Part shown: positions 9,381 through 18,754 of the stretch, in pieces
Layout: each line of letters begins with the position of its first letter
Position numbering within the stretch: position 1 is the first letter of the stretch
Source: Prevotella lacticifex
Lineage (GTDB): Bacteria > Bacteroidota > Bacteroidia > Bacteroidales > Bacteroidaceae
Direction: 5' to 3'
Length of the DNA: 64,000 nt
NCBI RefSeq assembly: GCF_019973375.1
Contig: NZ_BPTV01000001.1
Location: 744,001-808,000, forward strand
Notes under the pieces: generated by a model
The model's database searches: none
Told to the model about the DNA's origin: nothing
Seen by the model: only the letters and a program-made list of their open reading frames with translations
Made by a program: the position numbers and the translations under genes

Positions 9381-9411
9381 TTGTTTGTGCGCTGAAAATT
9401 GTATATCTTTG
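9381..9411 (+). promoter_or_regulatory. argR operon promoter
   Basis: -7 element TATCTTTG at 9404-9411. A TTG at 9381-9383 (20-base spacing) and a TTTG at 9384-9387 (16-base spacing) are alternative -33 elements. The ATG of argR is 24 bases downstream. Confidence 0.65.
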
Positions 9412-9435
9412 CAAACGAAAACGGATAAATATCCT

Positions 9436-9927
9436 ATGACAAAGGCAAAGACAAACAGATTGGAGGCGTTGAAGATGATAATCTCGAGTCAGGAACTTGG
9501 CTCGCAGAACGAACTCCTCAATGCCCTTTCGCGAGAAGGCTATTATCTCACGCAGGCTACTCTCAGCCGCGATTTGAAGCAACTGAAGGTGGCTAAGGCT
9601 GCGTCGATGAATGGCAAGTATGTATATGTTCTGCCCAACGAGACTATGTACCGAAGGGTGAAGACTCCGCGCCGGGCGAGCGATATGCAGCTTGTCAGCG
9701 GTTTCCTGTCCATAAATTTCTCCGGAAATATGGGTGTTATACGTACGCGTCCGGGCTATGCGAGCAGCATTGCATACAATATCGACAACAGTGATGTGCC
9801 CGATGTGTTGGGCACTATTGCCGGCGATGATACCATTTTCATCGTCGTTAAGGAGGGAGCCGATTACGACGACGTCATCGATGAGTTGAGTTACATTATT
9901 CCAGACATAGACAACTATGAAAGATAA
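9436..9927 (+). CDS. argR: Arginine repressor ArgR
   Basis: 163 aa, the usual ArgR length, if the ATG at 9436 is used. A longer frame from 9346 would read through the terminator stem and promoter, so it is rejected. The N-terminal winged helix has RLEALKMIISSQELGSQNELLNAL and the recognition-helix region TQATLSRDLKQLKVAKA. The C-terminal hexamerisation/arginine-binding domain includes GNMGVIRTRPGYASSIAYNID and GTIAGDDTIFIV with the GTIAGDDT signature. It heads a cluster of arginine genes, so arginine-dependent repression of its own operon is likely. It overlaps the following GNAT gene by 11 bases, indicating coupling. Confidence 0.93.
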   Translation: MTKAKTNRLEALKMIISSQELGSQNELLNALSREGYYLTQATLSRDLKQLKVAKAASMNGKYVYVLPNETMYRRVKTPRRASDMQLVSGFLSINFSGNMGVIRTRPGYASSIAYNIDNSDVPDVLGTIAGDDTIFIVVKEGADYDDVIDELSYIIPDIDNYER

Positions 9928-10516
9928 TATAGAGGTGAAAGTTGCCGACGCTTCGCACGAGAAGTATGTCGACACAATTTTGAAGACTATCTCCGATGCT
10001 GCCAAGGTGCGCGGCACGGGTATAGCCAAGCGTACCCATGAGTATCTTGCCACGAAGATGCGTGAGGCAAAGGCCGTCATTGCCCTTGACGGCGATAAGT
10101 TTGCCGGGTTCAGCTACATTGAGACGTGGGGCAACAAGCATTACGTGACGACGTCAGGACTGATAGTTCATCCCGACTACCGCGGTCTGGGACTGTCGAA
10201 GCGCATCAAGAACCTGACTTTCACCCTTGCCCGTGTGCGATGGCCGCAGGCAAAGATATTCTCGCTGACATCGGGCTCGGCGGTGATGAAGATGAACACA
10301 CAGTTGGGTTATCACCCCGTGACGTTCAATGATCTCACCGACGACGAGTCGTTCTGGCGCGGCTGCGAGGGCTGTATCAATGTCGATGTCCTCCACCGCA
10401 CCAACCGCCGCTACTGCATTTGTACGGCGATGCTCTACGATCCCGAGGAACATCTCCCGGCAAAACTCAGCAAGGAGGTCCTCGAGAGAATCAAGAAGAT
10501 CGACGGCATAAAGTAA
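9917..10516 (+). CDS. GNAT acyltransferase of the arginine cluster, candidate N-succinylglutamate synthase
   Basis: 199 aa with a GNAT fold: TTSGLIVHPDYRGLGLSKRIK (about 79-99) is the acyl-CoA-binding R/Q-x-x-G-x-G/A region. It lies between argR and argG and overlaps argR by 11 bases. The pathway here is of the succinylated Bacteroides type (argF' at 20044), which needs an enzyme making N-succinylglutamate from glutamate and succinyl-CoA. No classical argA or argJ is present in the window. The equivalent GNAT gene in other Bacteroides arginine clusters has, to my knowledge, been assigned this role. The family call is firm; the substrate is inferred from context. Confidence 0.75.
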   Translation: MKDNIEVKVADASHEKYVDTILKTISDAAKVRGTGIAKRTHEYLATKMREAKAVIALDGDKFAGFSYIETWGNKHYVTTSGLIVHPDYRGLGLSKRIKNLTFTLARVRWPQAKIFSLTSGSAVMKMNTQLGYHPVTFNDLTDDESFWRGCEGCINVDVLHRTNRRYCICTAMLYDPEEHLPAKLSKEVLERIKKIDGIK

Positions 10517-10663
10517 ATTAATCTCCCAACCATTATATATTTATAAACCTTGTTCGCTCGTCCCTGCGAAATTTCCAGCCCATCGTAGTGGTCAGCGTCA
10601 GCACGGCGACCTCTTGAGAAGGACAATCGCATGGGACTAAACGAACAGAAAACGATTTTCATT

Positions 10664-11863
10664 ATGGCAAAGAAAGTAGTTGTCGCCTACAGTGGCGGTC
10701 TTGATACAAGTTATACGGTGATGAAACTCAGTCAGGAAGGCTGGGAGGTGTATGCCGCATCGGCAAATACCGGAGGCTTCAGCGCTGAGCAGTTGAAGCA
10801 GAATGAGGCCAACGCCTATAAGCTCGGTGCCAAGGAATATGTTACCCTCGACGTCACTCAGGAATACTACGAGAAGTCGCTGAAGTTCATGATCTTCGGC
10901 AATGTCCTGCGCAATAACTGCTATCCCATCTCCGTCTCGTCGGAACGCATCTTCCAGGCCATAGCCATAGCGCGCTATGCCAATGAGATTGGGGCTGATG
11001 CCATTGCCCATGGCAGCACTGGTGCGGGCAACGACCAGATACGTTTCGATATGACTTTCCAGGTGCTGGCACCGGGAAAGGAGATTATCACCATGACCCG
11101 CGACAAGGCCCTGAGCCGTAAGGAGGAGGTCGACTACCTCAACGAGCATGGGTTCTATGCTGACTTCACAAAGCTGAAATATTCATATAATGTGGGGCTG
11201 TGGGGAACGTCCATCTGTGGCGGTGAGCTCCTCGACCCCACCCAAGGACTGCCCGAGGAGGCTTACCTGAAGCATGTCACTGCCAAGGAGCCTGAGGCCC
11301 GTCTGACGATAACCTTCAAGCACGGCGAGATTGATGCCGTCAACGGCGAGCACTTCGACGATAAGGTCAAGGCCATCCAGGCCATTGAGGAGATTGGCGC
11401 CAGCTATGCCATCGGTCGCGACTGCAATGTCGGCGACACCATTATCGGCATCAAGGGCCGTGTGGGCTTTGAGGCTGCCGCACCAAAACTGATTATAGAG
11501 GCTCACAGGCTATTGGAGAAGTCGACGCTGAGCAAGTGGCAGCAGTACTGGAAGGACCAGATAGGCAACTGGTACGGAATGTTCCTCCACGAGAGTGAGT
11601 ATCTCGAGCCGGTGATGCCCGATATGGAAGCCTTTCTGACAAGCTCGCAGCGACATGTCAACGGCACGGCAATCCTGAAACTGCGTCCTTATGGCTTCGA
11701 GACTGTCGGCGTGGATTCTGATGATGACCTTACAAAGTCGAAACTCGGCGAGTATGGTGAGATGCAGCACGGATGGACAGCCGACGATGCCAAGGGATTC
11801 ATAAAGATTCTCAGTACGCCGCTGAAAGTTTATTACGGTACTCACCCCGACGAGAAAAGATAA
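10664..11863 (+). CDS. argG: Argininosuccinate synthase
   Basis: 399 aa from the ATG at 10664. The upstream ATG at 10631 would add an 11-residue tail not typical of the family. The N-terminal nucleotide-binding motif VVAYSGGLDTSYTV sits at residues 5-18 (SGGLDTS is diagnostic). Further family motifs are HGSTGAGNDQIRF and YGMFLHESEYLEPVMPD. It condenses citrulline and aspartate with ATP to argininosuccinate in the cytosol. It is third in the argR cluster, 147 bases after the GNAT gene. No argH is in the window, so the last step is encoded elsewhere. Confidence 0.95.
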   Translation: MAKKVVVAYSGGLDTSYTVMKLSQEGWEVYAASANTGGFSAEQLKQNEANAYKLGAKEYVTLDVTQEYYEKSLKFMIFGNVLRNNCYPISVSSERIFQAIAIARYANEIGADAIAHGSTGAGNDQIRFDMTFQVLAPGKEIITMTRDKALSRKEEVDYLNEHGFYADFTKLKYSYNVGLWGTSICGGELLDPTQGLPEEAYLKHVTAKEPEARLTITFKHGEIDAVNGEHFDDKVKAIQAIEEIGASYAIGRDCNVGDTIIGIKGRVGFEAAAPKLIIEAHRLLEKSTLSKWQQYWKDQIGNWYGMFLHESEYLEPVMPDMEAFLTSSQRHVNGTAILKLRPYGFETVGVDSDDDLTKSKLGEYGEMQHGWTADDAKGFIKILSTPLKVYYGTHPDEKR

Positions 11864-11960
11864 CACATTCCATCAGCCAGGACCGATGCTCCGCTGTAGC
11901 ACTATAGGCTGACGGCGGCATCGGTGGCTGTAATATTCACATAGGAAAAGATACATTGTT

Positions 11961-12962
11961 ATGGTAAGAGTAGGAATATTAGGAGCTGCCGGATATACTG
12001 GCGGTGAACTGATAAGGCTGTTGGTCAATCATCCCGATGTGAAACTGGTCTTCGCCAATTCGGAGAGCAACGCCGGCAATTACATCACCGATGTGCACGA
12101 AGGGCTCTATGGCGATACCGACTTGAAGTTCACGTCGGCGATGCCGTTCGACGACGTCGATGTAGTGTTCTTCTGTTTCGGTCATGGCAAGAGCGAGGCA
12201 TTCATGAAAGAGCATGCCATTCCCGATAGTGTCAGGATTATCGACCTTGCCCAGGACTTCCGCTGGAAACCGAAGGAGGTCGTCAGCACTCCTACACCTA
12301 CCGCCGAAGCCCATGACTTTGTTTATGGTCTTCCCGAAATCAATAGGGAGGCTATCCGTCATGCGCGCCACATAGCCAATCCCGGCTGCTTCGCCACCTG
12401 CATCCAGCTGGCTCTCTTGCCCGCCGCCGCCATGCATCTCCTCGACAGCGACGTGGCCGTCAATGCCATCACCGGTGCCACGGGAGCCGGGGTGAAACCC
12501 GGACCGACAAAGCATTTTGCGTGGCGCGACAACAATATGAGTGTCTATAAAGTGTTTACGCACCAGCACCTCACCGAGATCCGGCAGAGCATAGAGCAGG
12601 TGCAGGGCTCGTTCGACGCTAAGATAGACTTCATCCCTTACCGTGGCGACTTCCCACGTGGCATCTTCGCCACTGCCGTCGTCCATACCGATGCCGATGA
12701 GGCTGCCATCATCGACGGCTACCGCAACTTCTATCGCGATGCGGCGTTTACCCACTATGTCGACAAGGCCCTCGACCTCAAGCAGGTCGTAAATACCAAT
12801 AAGGCCCTCGTTCACTGCGAGAAGATCTACGGAAAACTTTTTATCACTTCATGTATCGACAATCTACTCAAAGGCGCTGTGGGACAGGCGGTTCAGAATA
12901 TGAACCTTATGTTCGGACTCGACGAGAGAGATGGATTGAGACTTAAAGCTTCAGCATTCTAA
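11961..12962 (+). CDS. argC: N-acyl-gamma-glutamyl-phosphate reductase
   Basis: 333 aa. It begins with the Rossmann motif VGILGAAGYTGGELIRLL (4-21). The catalytic Cys143 lies in NPGCFATCIQLALLP, and the dehydrogenase signature includes THFG-like GATGAGVKPGPTKHF. NADPH-dependent reduction of the acylglutamyl phosphate to the semialdehyde. Given the argF' type in this genome, the natural substrate is probably the N-succinyl form. It lies 3 bases before argD, consistent with an operon. Confidence 0.94.
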   Translation: MVRVGILGAAGYTGGELIRLLVNHPDVKLVFANSESNAGNYITDVHEGLYGDTDLKFTSAMPFDDVDVVFFCFGHGKSEAFMKEHAIPDSVRIIDLAQDFRWKPKEVVSTPTPTAEAHDFVYGLPEINREAIRHARHIANPGCFATCIQLALLPAAAMHLLDSDVAVNAITGATGAGVKPGPTKHFAWRDNNMSVYKVFTHQHLTEIRQSIEQVQGSFDAKIDFIPYRGDFPRGIFATAVVHTDADEAAIIDGYRNFYRDAAFTHYVDKALDLKQVVNTNKALVHCEKIYGKLFITSCIDNLLKGAVGQAVQNMNLMFGLDERDGLRLKASAF

Positions 12963-12965
12963 GAT

Positions 12966-14129
12966 ATGAAAACATTCGACGTATATCCACTTTATAATGT
13001 AAACATCGTCAAGGGCAAAGGCTGCAAGGTCTGGGACGAGAACGGTCAGGAATATCTTGACCTCTACGGTGGTCATGCCGTCATCAGTATCGGCCACTGC
13101 CATCCCCATTATGTCAGCATGCTGACACGGCAGCTCAATAATCTTGGCTTTTACAGCAATTCGGTCATCAATAAACTGCAGGTTGAACTTGCCGAACGCC
13201 TTGGCAAGGTCAGCGGTTACGACGACTATCAGCTGTTTCTTATTAACTCCGGGGCTGAGGCTAATGAGAATGCCCTCAAACTCGCCTCGTTCCAGAACGG
13301 CCGCAAGCGCGTCCTTGCCATCGACAAGTCGTTCCACGGCCGCACTTCGTTGGCTGTCGAGGTGACTGATAATCCCAAGATTGTAGCACCCATTAACGCC
13401 AATAATCATGTGACTTTTCTTCCCATCAACGACCTTAGCGCCTGGGAGAAAGAGCTGGCTAAAGGCGATGTATGTGCCTGTATCTTAGAGTGTATACAAG
13501 GTGTCGGCGGCTGCAATGTCGTCGATGCTGAATTTGCGCAGGGCTTGGCTGCCGCCTGCAAGAAATATGGCACCGTGCTCATCTGCGACGAGATACAGTG
13601 CGGTTATGGCCGTAGCGGACGCTTCTTCGCCCACCAGTGGCTCGGCATCCGTCCCGACCTGATTACCGTGGCAAAGGGTATCGGCAACGGATTCCCTATG
13701 GCCGGTGTGCTCATCTCGCCGGAGTTCAAGCCCGTCTATGGGCGTCTCGGCACGACGTTTGGCGGGAACCACCTTGCTTGTACTGCCGCCCTCGCTGTTC
13801 TTGATGTCATCGAGAAGGAGCATCTCGTCGAGAATGCCGATGTCGTGGGCAGCTATCTTATCAGCGAGTTGAAGAAGATGCAGGCTAAAGAACAGCATAT
13901 CAAGGATGTACGCGGCCGCGGACTGATGGTCGGTGTGGAGATGGACATCCCCCAGAGTGAGGTCAGAAAGAAGCTCATCTACGACCAGCATTGTTTCACC
14001 GGGGGTGCCGGCACTAATGTTCTGCGCATCCTTCCGCCGTTAATACTGACGAAATCGGATGTCGACGACTTCCTGTACCGGCTCCATAAGGTGTTCGCCA
14101 CATTCCCGGCAGAACCGGAATCCTGTTGA
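12966..14129 (+). CDS. argD: Acetyl/succinylornithine aminotransferase (class III, PLP)
   Basis: 387 aa class-III aminotransferase. YLDLYGGHAVISIGHCHPH near the N-terminus; SGAEANENALKLA binds the PLP phosphate; ICDEIQCGYGRSGRF contains the PLP-ring Asp. The Schiff-base Lys237 lies in TVAKGIGNGFPMAGVL. It converts the N-acylglutamate semialdehyde to N-acylornithine with glutamate. Placement 3 bases after argC gives the role. It cannot be told from sequence alone whether it prefers acetyl or succinyl substrate; context favours succinyl. Confidence 0.93.
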   Translation: MKTFDVYPLYNVNIVKGKGCKVWDENGQEYLDLYGGHAVISIGHCHPHYVSMLTRQLNNLGFYSNSVINKLQVELAERLGKVSGYDDYQLFLINSGAEANENALKLASFQNGRKRVLAIDKSFHGRTSLAVEVTDNPKIVAPINANNHVTFLPINDLSAWEKELAKGDVCACILECIQGVGGCNVVDAEFAQGLAAACKKYGTVLICDEIQCGYGRSGRFFAHQWLGIRPDLITVAKGIGNGFPMAGVLISPEFKPVYGRLGTTFGGNHLACTAALAVLDVIEKEHLVENADVVGSYLISELKKMQAKEQHIKDVRGRGLMVGVEMDIPQSEVRKKLIYDQHCFTGGAGTNVLRILPPLILTKSDVDDFLYRLHKVFATFPAEPESC

Positions 14130-14239
14130 TTCTGATGTTGCTGTGGACCGAAATTCGTGATAATAGCATAACCGGCAACGGCCATTCGTGGAACATTCGC
14201 GGGGTGGCCGCTGCCGGAAAATAAAATAAAGGAAAGATA

Positions 14240-15022
14240 ATGAAAATATCAGTTATAGGAGCAGGGGCCATGGGCGGCGCGTTCGTCGAGGGTCTGCTGA
14301 AGAGTGATACAATTCTTGTCGGCGACATCACCGTCGCCGACCCCACTGAGGCTAAACTCGTCCGTTATGCTGAGCAGGGCGCGAGTGTGACCACCGACAA
14401 CGCCATTGCGGCTCAGGGCTCCGACATTGTGGCCGTGGTCGTGAAACCATGGATAGTACAACGGGTCATTGAGGAGATTAAGCCTGTGCTCGACTATAAA
14501 AAACAAATGCTTGTCGTCGTGGCGGCAGGAGTGAAATCGGAACAGATCAGCGGATGGCTCGACGACGGTGCGGGCGTACTCCCGTTCTTCCTCGTCATCC
14601 CGAATATCGCCATTGCCGAGAAGCAGTCGATGACATTCATTGTTCCCGTGGGTGCCTCCGACAGTCAGACGGCAACCGTAAAGGCCGTCTTCGACGAGCT
14701 TGGCGGCAGCATCGTCACCGAGGAACGCCTTCTCGCAGCGGGCACAACGCTTGCCAGCTGTGGTATCGCTTATGCCATGCGCTACGTCCGCGCCTCCGTC
14801 GAAGGCGGTGTGGAGATGGGCTTCAAGGCCGCCGATGCCGAGAAAATCGTGCTCCAGACCGTCCGTGGCGCCGTGGAGCTCCTCCAGACTACAGGACAGC
14901 ATCCCGAGGCTGCCATCGATCAGGTGACCACGCCGGGCGGCGTGACCATCAAGGGACTCAACGAGATGGAGCATGCCGGCTTCACGTCGGCAGTAATCCG
15001 CGGCCTGAAAGCAGGTCTTTAA
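14240..15022 (+). CDS. proC: Pyrroline-5-carboxylate reductase
   Basis: 260 aa with the NADP-binding start ISVIGAGAMGGAFVEGLL (3-20). The mid-domain has VVVVAAGVKSEQISGWL, and the C-terminal signature is DQVTTPGGVTIKGLNEME, which corresponds to the P5CR family pattern. It catalyses the last step of proline synthesis. It lies 110 bases after argD on the same strand. With proB and proA at 17607-20005 the window holds the complete glutamate-to-proline route, interleaved with arginine genes that share glutamate as precursor. Confidence 0.94.
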   Translation: MKISVIGAGAMGGAFVEGLLKSDTILVGDITVADPTEAKLVRYAEQGASVTTDNAIAAQGSDIVAVVVKPWIVQRVIEEIKPVLDYKKQMLVVVAAGVKSEQISGWLDDGAGVLPFFLVIPNIAIAEKQSMTFIVPVGASDSQTATVKAVFDELGGSIVTEERLLAAGTTLASCGIAYAMRYVRASVEGGVEMGFKAADAEKIVLQTVRGAVELLQTTGQHPEAAIDQVTTPGGVTIKGLNEMEHAGFTSAVIRGLKAGL

Positions 15023-15253
15023 AGGAAATCTTCAGCGGGCATGACTGCGTTTCCGTCTTCGTGGCGACCGTAGAAACTTTGTCCTGAGCAGTTTGCGGCT
15101 GGTGTCCGGCAAGCAGCTGTGGCCACTGGCTTGGGTCGTCATGACGGATGCAGCTCACTCGACTTTGCACCGTCGGTTTCATTCCCAGACATATCTATTC
15201 GTTAAACTAACGTGAAAAAGGATGTTTTTCAGTACTTTCTCACGAAAATGTTG

Positions 15254-15261
15254 TACTTTTG
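15254..15261 (+). promoter_or_regulatory. -7 element of the promoter for the XRE-cupin/acyl-CoA synthetase pair
   Basis: TACTTTTG fits TAnnTTTG and lies 21 bases before the ATG at 15283. No convincing -33 TTTG at 19-21 bases was found. The 260-base gap after proC shows nothing else recognisable. Confidence 0.5.
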
Positions 15262-15282
15262 CGGTAATTTATACGAATACTT

Positions 15283-15837
15283 ATGGAAGAAGCAATAAAA
15301 CAAATCGGTGACCGCTTGAGAGGTCTTCGTGAGTCGCTCGACCTCACGACAGATGAGGTGGCTAAGGCCGGCGGCGTGACTAAAGAGAAGTATGAGTTGA
15401 TGGAGGCTGGCGAGACGGAGCTCTCGGTCAGTACCCTTCAAAAGATAGCCAAGGCTTACAATGTAGAGCTCGATGCTCTGATGTTCGGTGAGGAGCCCCA
15501 TATGAGCAGCTATTTCCTTACCCGTCGTGGTAAGGGGCTGAGCGTGGAGCGCCGTAAGGCATATCAGTATCAGAGTCTTGCCAGCGGATTCCGTGGTCGC
15601 AAGGCCGATCCGTTCATCGTGAAGGTGGACCCCAAACCCGATGATACGTTCCTGCAGAAGAACTCGCACCCGGGCCAGGAGTTCGATATGGTGCTCGGCG
15701 GACGTATGGAACTGACCATCGGCAGTAAGGTTCTAACCCTCGACAAAGGCGACAGCATTATCTTCGATTCCACACAGCCCCACTGCATGCGGGCGCTCGA
15801 CGGCAAGACAGTGACGTTTTTGGCAATAATCTTTTAG
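15283..15837 (+). CDS. XRE-family regulator with C-terminal cupin sensor domain
   Basis: 184 aa. An XRE helix-turn-helix spans residues 5-65 (GDRLRGLRESLDLTTDEVAKAGGVTKEKYELMEAGE, then STLQKIAKAYNVELDALM). A cupin follows at about 105-184, with the conserved patch NSHPGQEFDMVLGGRMELTIG and DSIIFDSTQPHCMRAL. Such HTH-cupin proteins bind a small ligand in the cupin barrel and usually regulate an adjacent gene. The next gene, 46 bases downstream, is an acyl-CoA synthetase. The same pairing is common in Bacteroides, so control of that synthetase is the likely job. Confidence 0.88.
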   Translation: MEEAIKQIGDRLRGLRESLDLTTDEVAKAGGVTKEKYELMEAGETELSVSTLQKIAKAYNVELDALMFGEEPHMSSYFLTRRGKGLSVERRKAYQYQSLASGFRGRKADPFIVKVDPKPDDTFLQKNSHPGQEFDMVLGGRMELTIGSKVLTLDKGDSIIFDSTQPHCMRALDGKTVTFLAIIF

Positions 15838-15883
15838 TGAACCTTCATCGAACATTAGCAACTGACTATCAATAAAATACATC

Positions 15884-17563
15884 ATGATAGAAAGATTCTT
15901 AACACAGACTCATTTCTCTTCAGAGGAGGATTTCAAGAATAACCTGCATTTCATCGTTCCCGAGAATTTCAATTTCGCCTATGACGTCATGGACGTGTGG
16001 GCCGAGGAACAGCCCGATAAAGAGTGCCTGCTGTGGACCAGCGAGCGTGGTGAGGAGGTGAAGACGACCTTCCGGCAGTTCAAGGAGCAAACCGACCGCA
16101 CCGCAGCCTACTTCCTCAGCCTCGGCATCGGCAAGGGCGACAAGGTGATGCTCATCCTCAAGCGCCACTATCAGTGGTGGCTGTCGATGATGGCGTTGTG
16201 CAAGATTGGTGCCGTAGCCATACCCGCAACCCACATGCTCACAGCGAAAGATATTGAATACCGTAATCAGCGGGCTTCAGTCAAGGCCATTATCTGTGCC
16301 AACGACGAGTATGTCACCACGCAGATTGCGAATGCTATGCCCGATAGTCCTACGGTGAAAGTTCTCGTAGCGGTCAATTCCATGGCGCAGGTCGGCAAGC
16401 ATCCTATTCCCGAGGGCTTCCACGACTGGCATGAGGAGTGGCCTAAGGCACCGGCATTCCATCGCCCCGACTTCGTCAACGAGAACGGCGATACCATGCT
16501 GATGTACTTCACCAGCGGTACCAGCGGAGAGCCGAAGATGGTCGCCCACGACTTCCTTTATGCCCTCGGACACCTCACCACGGGCGTGTTCTGGCACAAT
16601 CTGGACGAGAACAGCATCCATCTTACAGTTGCCGACACTGGTTGGGGCAAGGCCGTTTGGGGCAAACTCTACGGGCAGTGGTTCGCCGGAGCAACAGTTT
16701 TCGTCTTCGATCACGAGAAGTTTACGGCCGAGAAGATTATGCGGGTGATGGAGAAATATCACGTCACATCGTTCTGCGCGCCTCCAACGATATACCGTTT
16801 CATGATTCAGGAGGACTTCTCGAAGTATGACCTCAGCGCGCTAAAGTACTGTACCACAGCCGGTGAGGCCCTCGAGCCTGCCGTCTATGAGAAGTTCTAT
16901 GAGCTCACAGGACTGAAGATGCATGAGGGTTTCGGCCAGACAGAGACCACGATGACCCTCGGCACCTTCCCGTGGATAGAGCCAAAGCCGGGAAGTATGG
17001 GCAAGCCGAACCCTCAGTACTGCATACGGCTGGTTAAGGCCGACGGTACGGAATGTGAGGACGGAGAAAAAGGAGAGATATGTATCGACACCCGCAACGG
17101 AAAGGCCATAGGCCTGTTCAAGGGCTATTATCGCGACGAGGAACTGACAAAGAAGGCATGGCACGACGGCCTCTATCACACCGGCGACCTTGCATGGCGC
17201 GATGAGGACGGTTACTACTGGTTTGTGGGCCGTGCCGATGATGTCATCAAGAGCTCTGGCTACCGTATAGGTCCGTTCGAAGTCGAGAGCGCGCTGATGA
17301 CCCATCCGGCCGTCGTGGAGTGCGCTGTGACCGGCGTTCCCGACCCCGTAAGAGGAATGGTTGTCAAGGCCACCGTCGTTCTGGCTAAGGAATATAAGGA
17401 CAAGGCCGGCGATGCGCTTGTCAAGGAGTTGCAGAATCACGTCAAGCACGAGACGGCCCCTTACAAGTATCCGCGCCGTATAGAGTTTGTCGATGAACTG
17501 CCGAAGACCATATCCGGAAAGATCCGCCGTGTGGAGATAAGAGAGAAAGACAGTAAAAAATAA
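15884..17563 (+). CDS. Acyl-CoA synthetase (AMP-forming, ACS/ACSM type)
   Basis: 559 aa adenylate-forming enzyme. The P-loop-like core YFTSGTSGEPKMVAHD is at about residues 206-221, and the A5 motif is GFGQTETTMTLGTFP. A7-A8: YHTGDLAWRDEDGYYWFVGR and DDVIKSSGYRIGPFEVES. The A10 catalytic Lys is in LPKTISGKIRRVEIR near the C-terminus. It activates a carboxylic acid to its CoA thioester. Overall size and motifs resemble acetyl/propionyl or medium-chain acyl-CoA synthetases; the exact acid cannot be read from the sequence. It is likely co-transcribed with and controlled by the XRE-cupin protein directly upstream. Confidence 0.88.
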   Translation: MIERFLTQTHFSSEEDFKNNLHFIVPENFNFAYDVMDVWAEEQPDKECLLWTSERGEEVKTTFRQFKEQTDRTAAYFLSLGIGKGDKVMLILKRHYQWWLSMMALCKIGAVAIPATHMLTAKDIEYRNQRASVKAIICANDEYVTTQIANAMPDSPTVKVLVAVNSMAQVGKHPIPEGFHDWHEEWPKAPAFHRPDFVNENGDTMLMYFTSGTSGEPKMVAHDFLYALGHLTTGVFWHNLDENSIHLTVADTGWGKAVWGKLYGQWFAGATVFVFDHEKFTAEKIMRVMEKYHVTSFCAPPTIYRFMIQEDFSKYDLSALKYCTTAGEALEPAVYEKFYELTGLKMHEGFGQTETTMTLGTFPWIEPKPGSMGKPNPQYCIRLVKADGTECEDGEKGEICIDTRNGKAIGLFKGYYRDEELTKKAWHDGLYHTGDLAWRDEDGYYWFVGRADDVIKSSGYRIGPFEVESALMTHPAVVECAVTGVPDPVRGMVVKATVVLAKEYKDKAGDALVKELQNHVKHETAPYKYPRRIEFVDELPKTISGKIRRVEIREKDSKK

Positions 17564-17606
17564 TCTAACAGCTTCCCCTCCCGGGGATGAACAATGTAAG
17601 GAAGAA

Positions 17607-18677
17607 ATGAAACGAATAGTAGTAAAGGTGGGCAGCAATGTCCTGACACGTGCCGATGGCAAACTTGATATCACCCGAATGTCGGCAATTGTCGACCAGC
17701 TCGTATGGTTGCGTGGGCACGGCTATGAGGTAATACTTGTATCGTCGGGTTCAATGGCTGCCGGACGTGATGAGTTGAGAATTGACCATAAACTCGACAG
17801 CGTGTCGCAACGGCAGCTCTATTCGGCTCTCGGTCAGGTGAAGCTCATCGGCCTTTACTACGACCTCTTCCGCGAGTATGACGTTCATATCGGTCAGGTG
17901 CTGACGATGAAAGAGAGCTTCTCCACCCGTGGCGAGTACCTCAACCAGCGCGCTTGTATGAACGTCATGCTTGAGAACGGGGTGATACCTATTGTAAATG
18001 AGAACGATACGACGAGCATCACCGAGCTGATGTTCACCGATAATGATGAGTTGGCCGGTCTCGTGGCATCGATGATGGCCGCCGACGCCCTCATTATCCT
18101 CACCAACGTGGACGGAATTTATAACGGAAATCCTTCCGACCGCAATACGCGCATAATCCCGATGGTCAACTACGACCGCGATCTCAGCGAGTATATCCAG
18201 ACGAGCAAGAGCCATTTCGGGCGTGGCGGAATGATTACCAAGGCCAATATCGCACGGAAGGTTGCCGATGAAGGCATAAAGGTTATTATCGCTAACGGCA
18301 ATACCGACAATATTCTTGTAGAGTTGGTGGAACGTCCGCAGCAGACCCTGCATACCGAATTCCGGCCGAATCCGAATCCTACGACACAGGTGAAGAAGTG
18401 GATTGCCCATAGCGAGAGCTTCGCCAAGGGTGTCGTCCACGTCAATGCCAAGGCCTGTGCGGCCTTAGAGAGCGAAAAGGCCACATCGCTGCTGCTCGTC
18501 GGCGTGACAGCCGTTGACGGTGATTTTGAGGAGGGCGACATCATCAATATCGCCGATCCGTCGGGCAATACCATCGCCATCGGCCGCAGCGCTTATTCGT
18601 CCGATGAGGCCCGGAAGAATATCGGAGTCCACGATATCCGTCCTCTCGTCCACTACGATTATCTATATATGGAATAG
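17607..18677 (+). CDS. proB: Glutamate 5-kinase
   Basis: 356 aa: an amino-acid-kinase domain (1-250) with RIVVKVGSNVLTRADG at the start, VILVSSGSMAAGRDEL, IPIVNENDTTSITEL and a GRGGMITK-type substrate loop. A C-terminal PUA domain follows (about 270-350), as in full-length ProB. It phosphorylates glutamate as the first, feedback-controlled step of proline synthesis. It is followed after 77 bases by proA, the usual proBA pair. Confidence 0.94.
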   Translation: MKRIVVKVGSNVLTRADGKLDITRMSAIVDQLVWLRGHGYEVILVSSGSMAAGRDELRIDHKLDSVSQRQLYSALGQVKLIGLYYDLFREYDVHIGQVLTMKESFSTRGEYLNQRACMNVMLENGVIPIVNENDTTSITELMFTDNDELAGLVASMMAADALIILTNVDGIYNGNPSDRNTRIIPMVNYDRDLSEYIQTSKSHFGRGGMITKANIARKVADEGIKVIIANGNTDNILVELVERPQQTLHTEFRPNPNPTTQVKKWIAHSESFAKGVVHVNAKACAALESEKATSLLLVGVTAVDGDFEEGDIINIADPSGNTIAIGRSAYSSDEARKNIGVHDIRPLVHYDYLYME

Positions 18678-18754
18678 CCGTTGACACTGTGGCACTGCGT
18701 CCCTGACGCTTTACTAGGTAGTCAATATCTTTTACAGAATACAAAAGGAATCCA

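Noticed and set aside
11979..12815. 278-codon minus-strand frame opposite argC
   Set aside because: Mirror frame of a real gene with complete ArgC motifs; the antisense translation has no family features.
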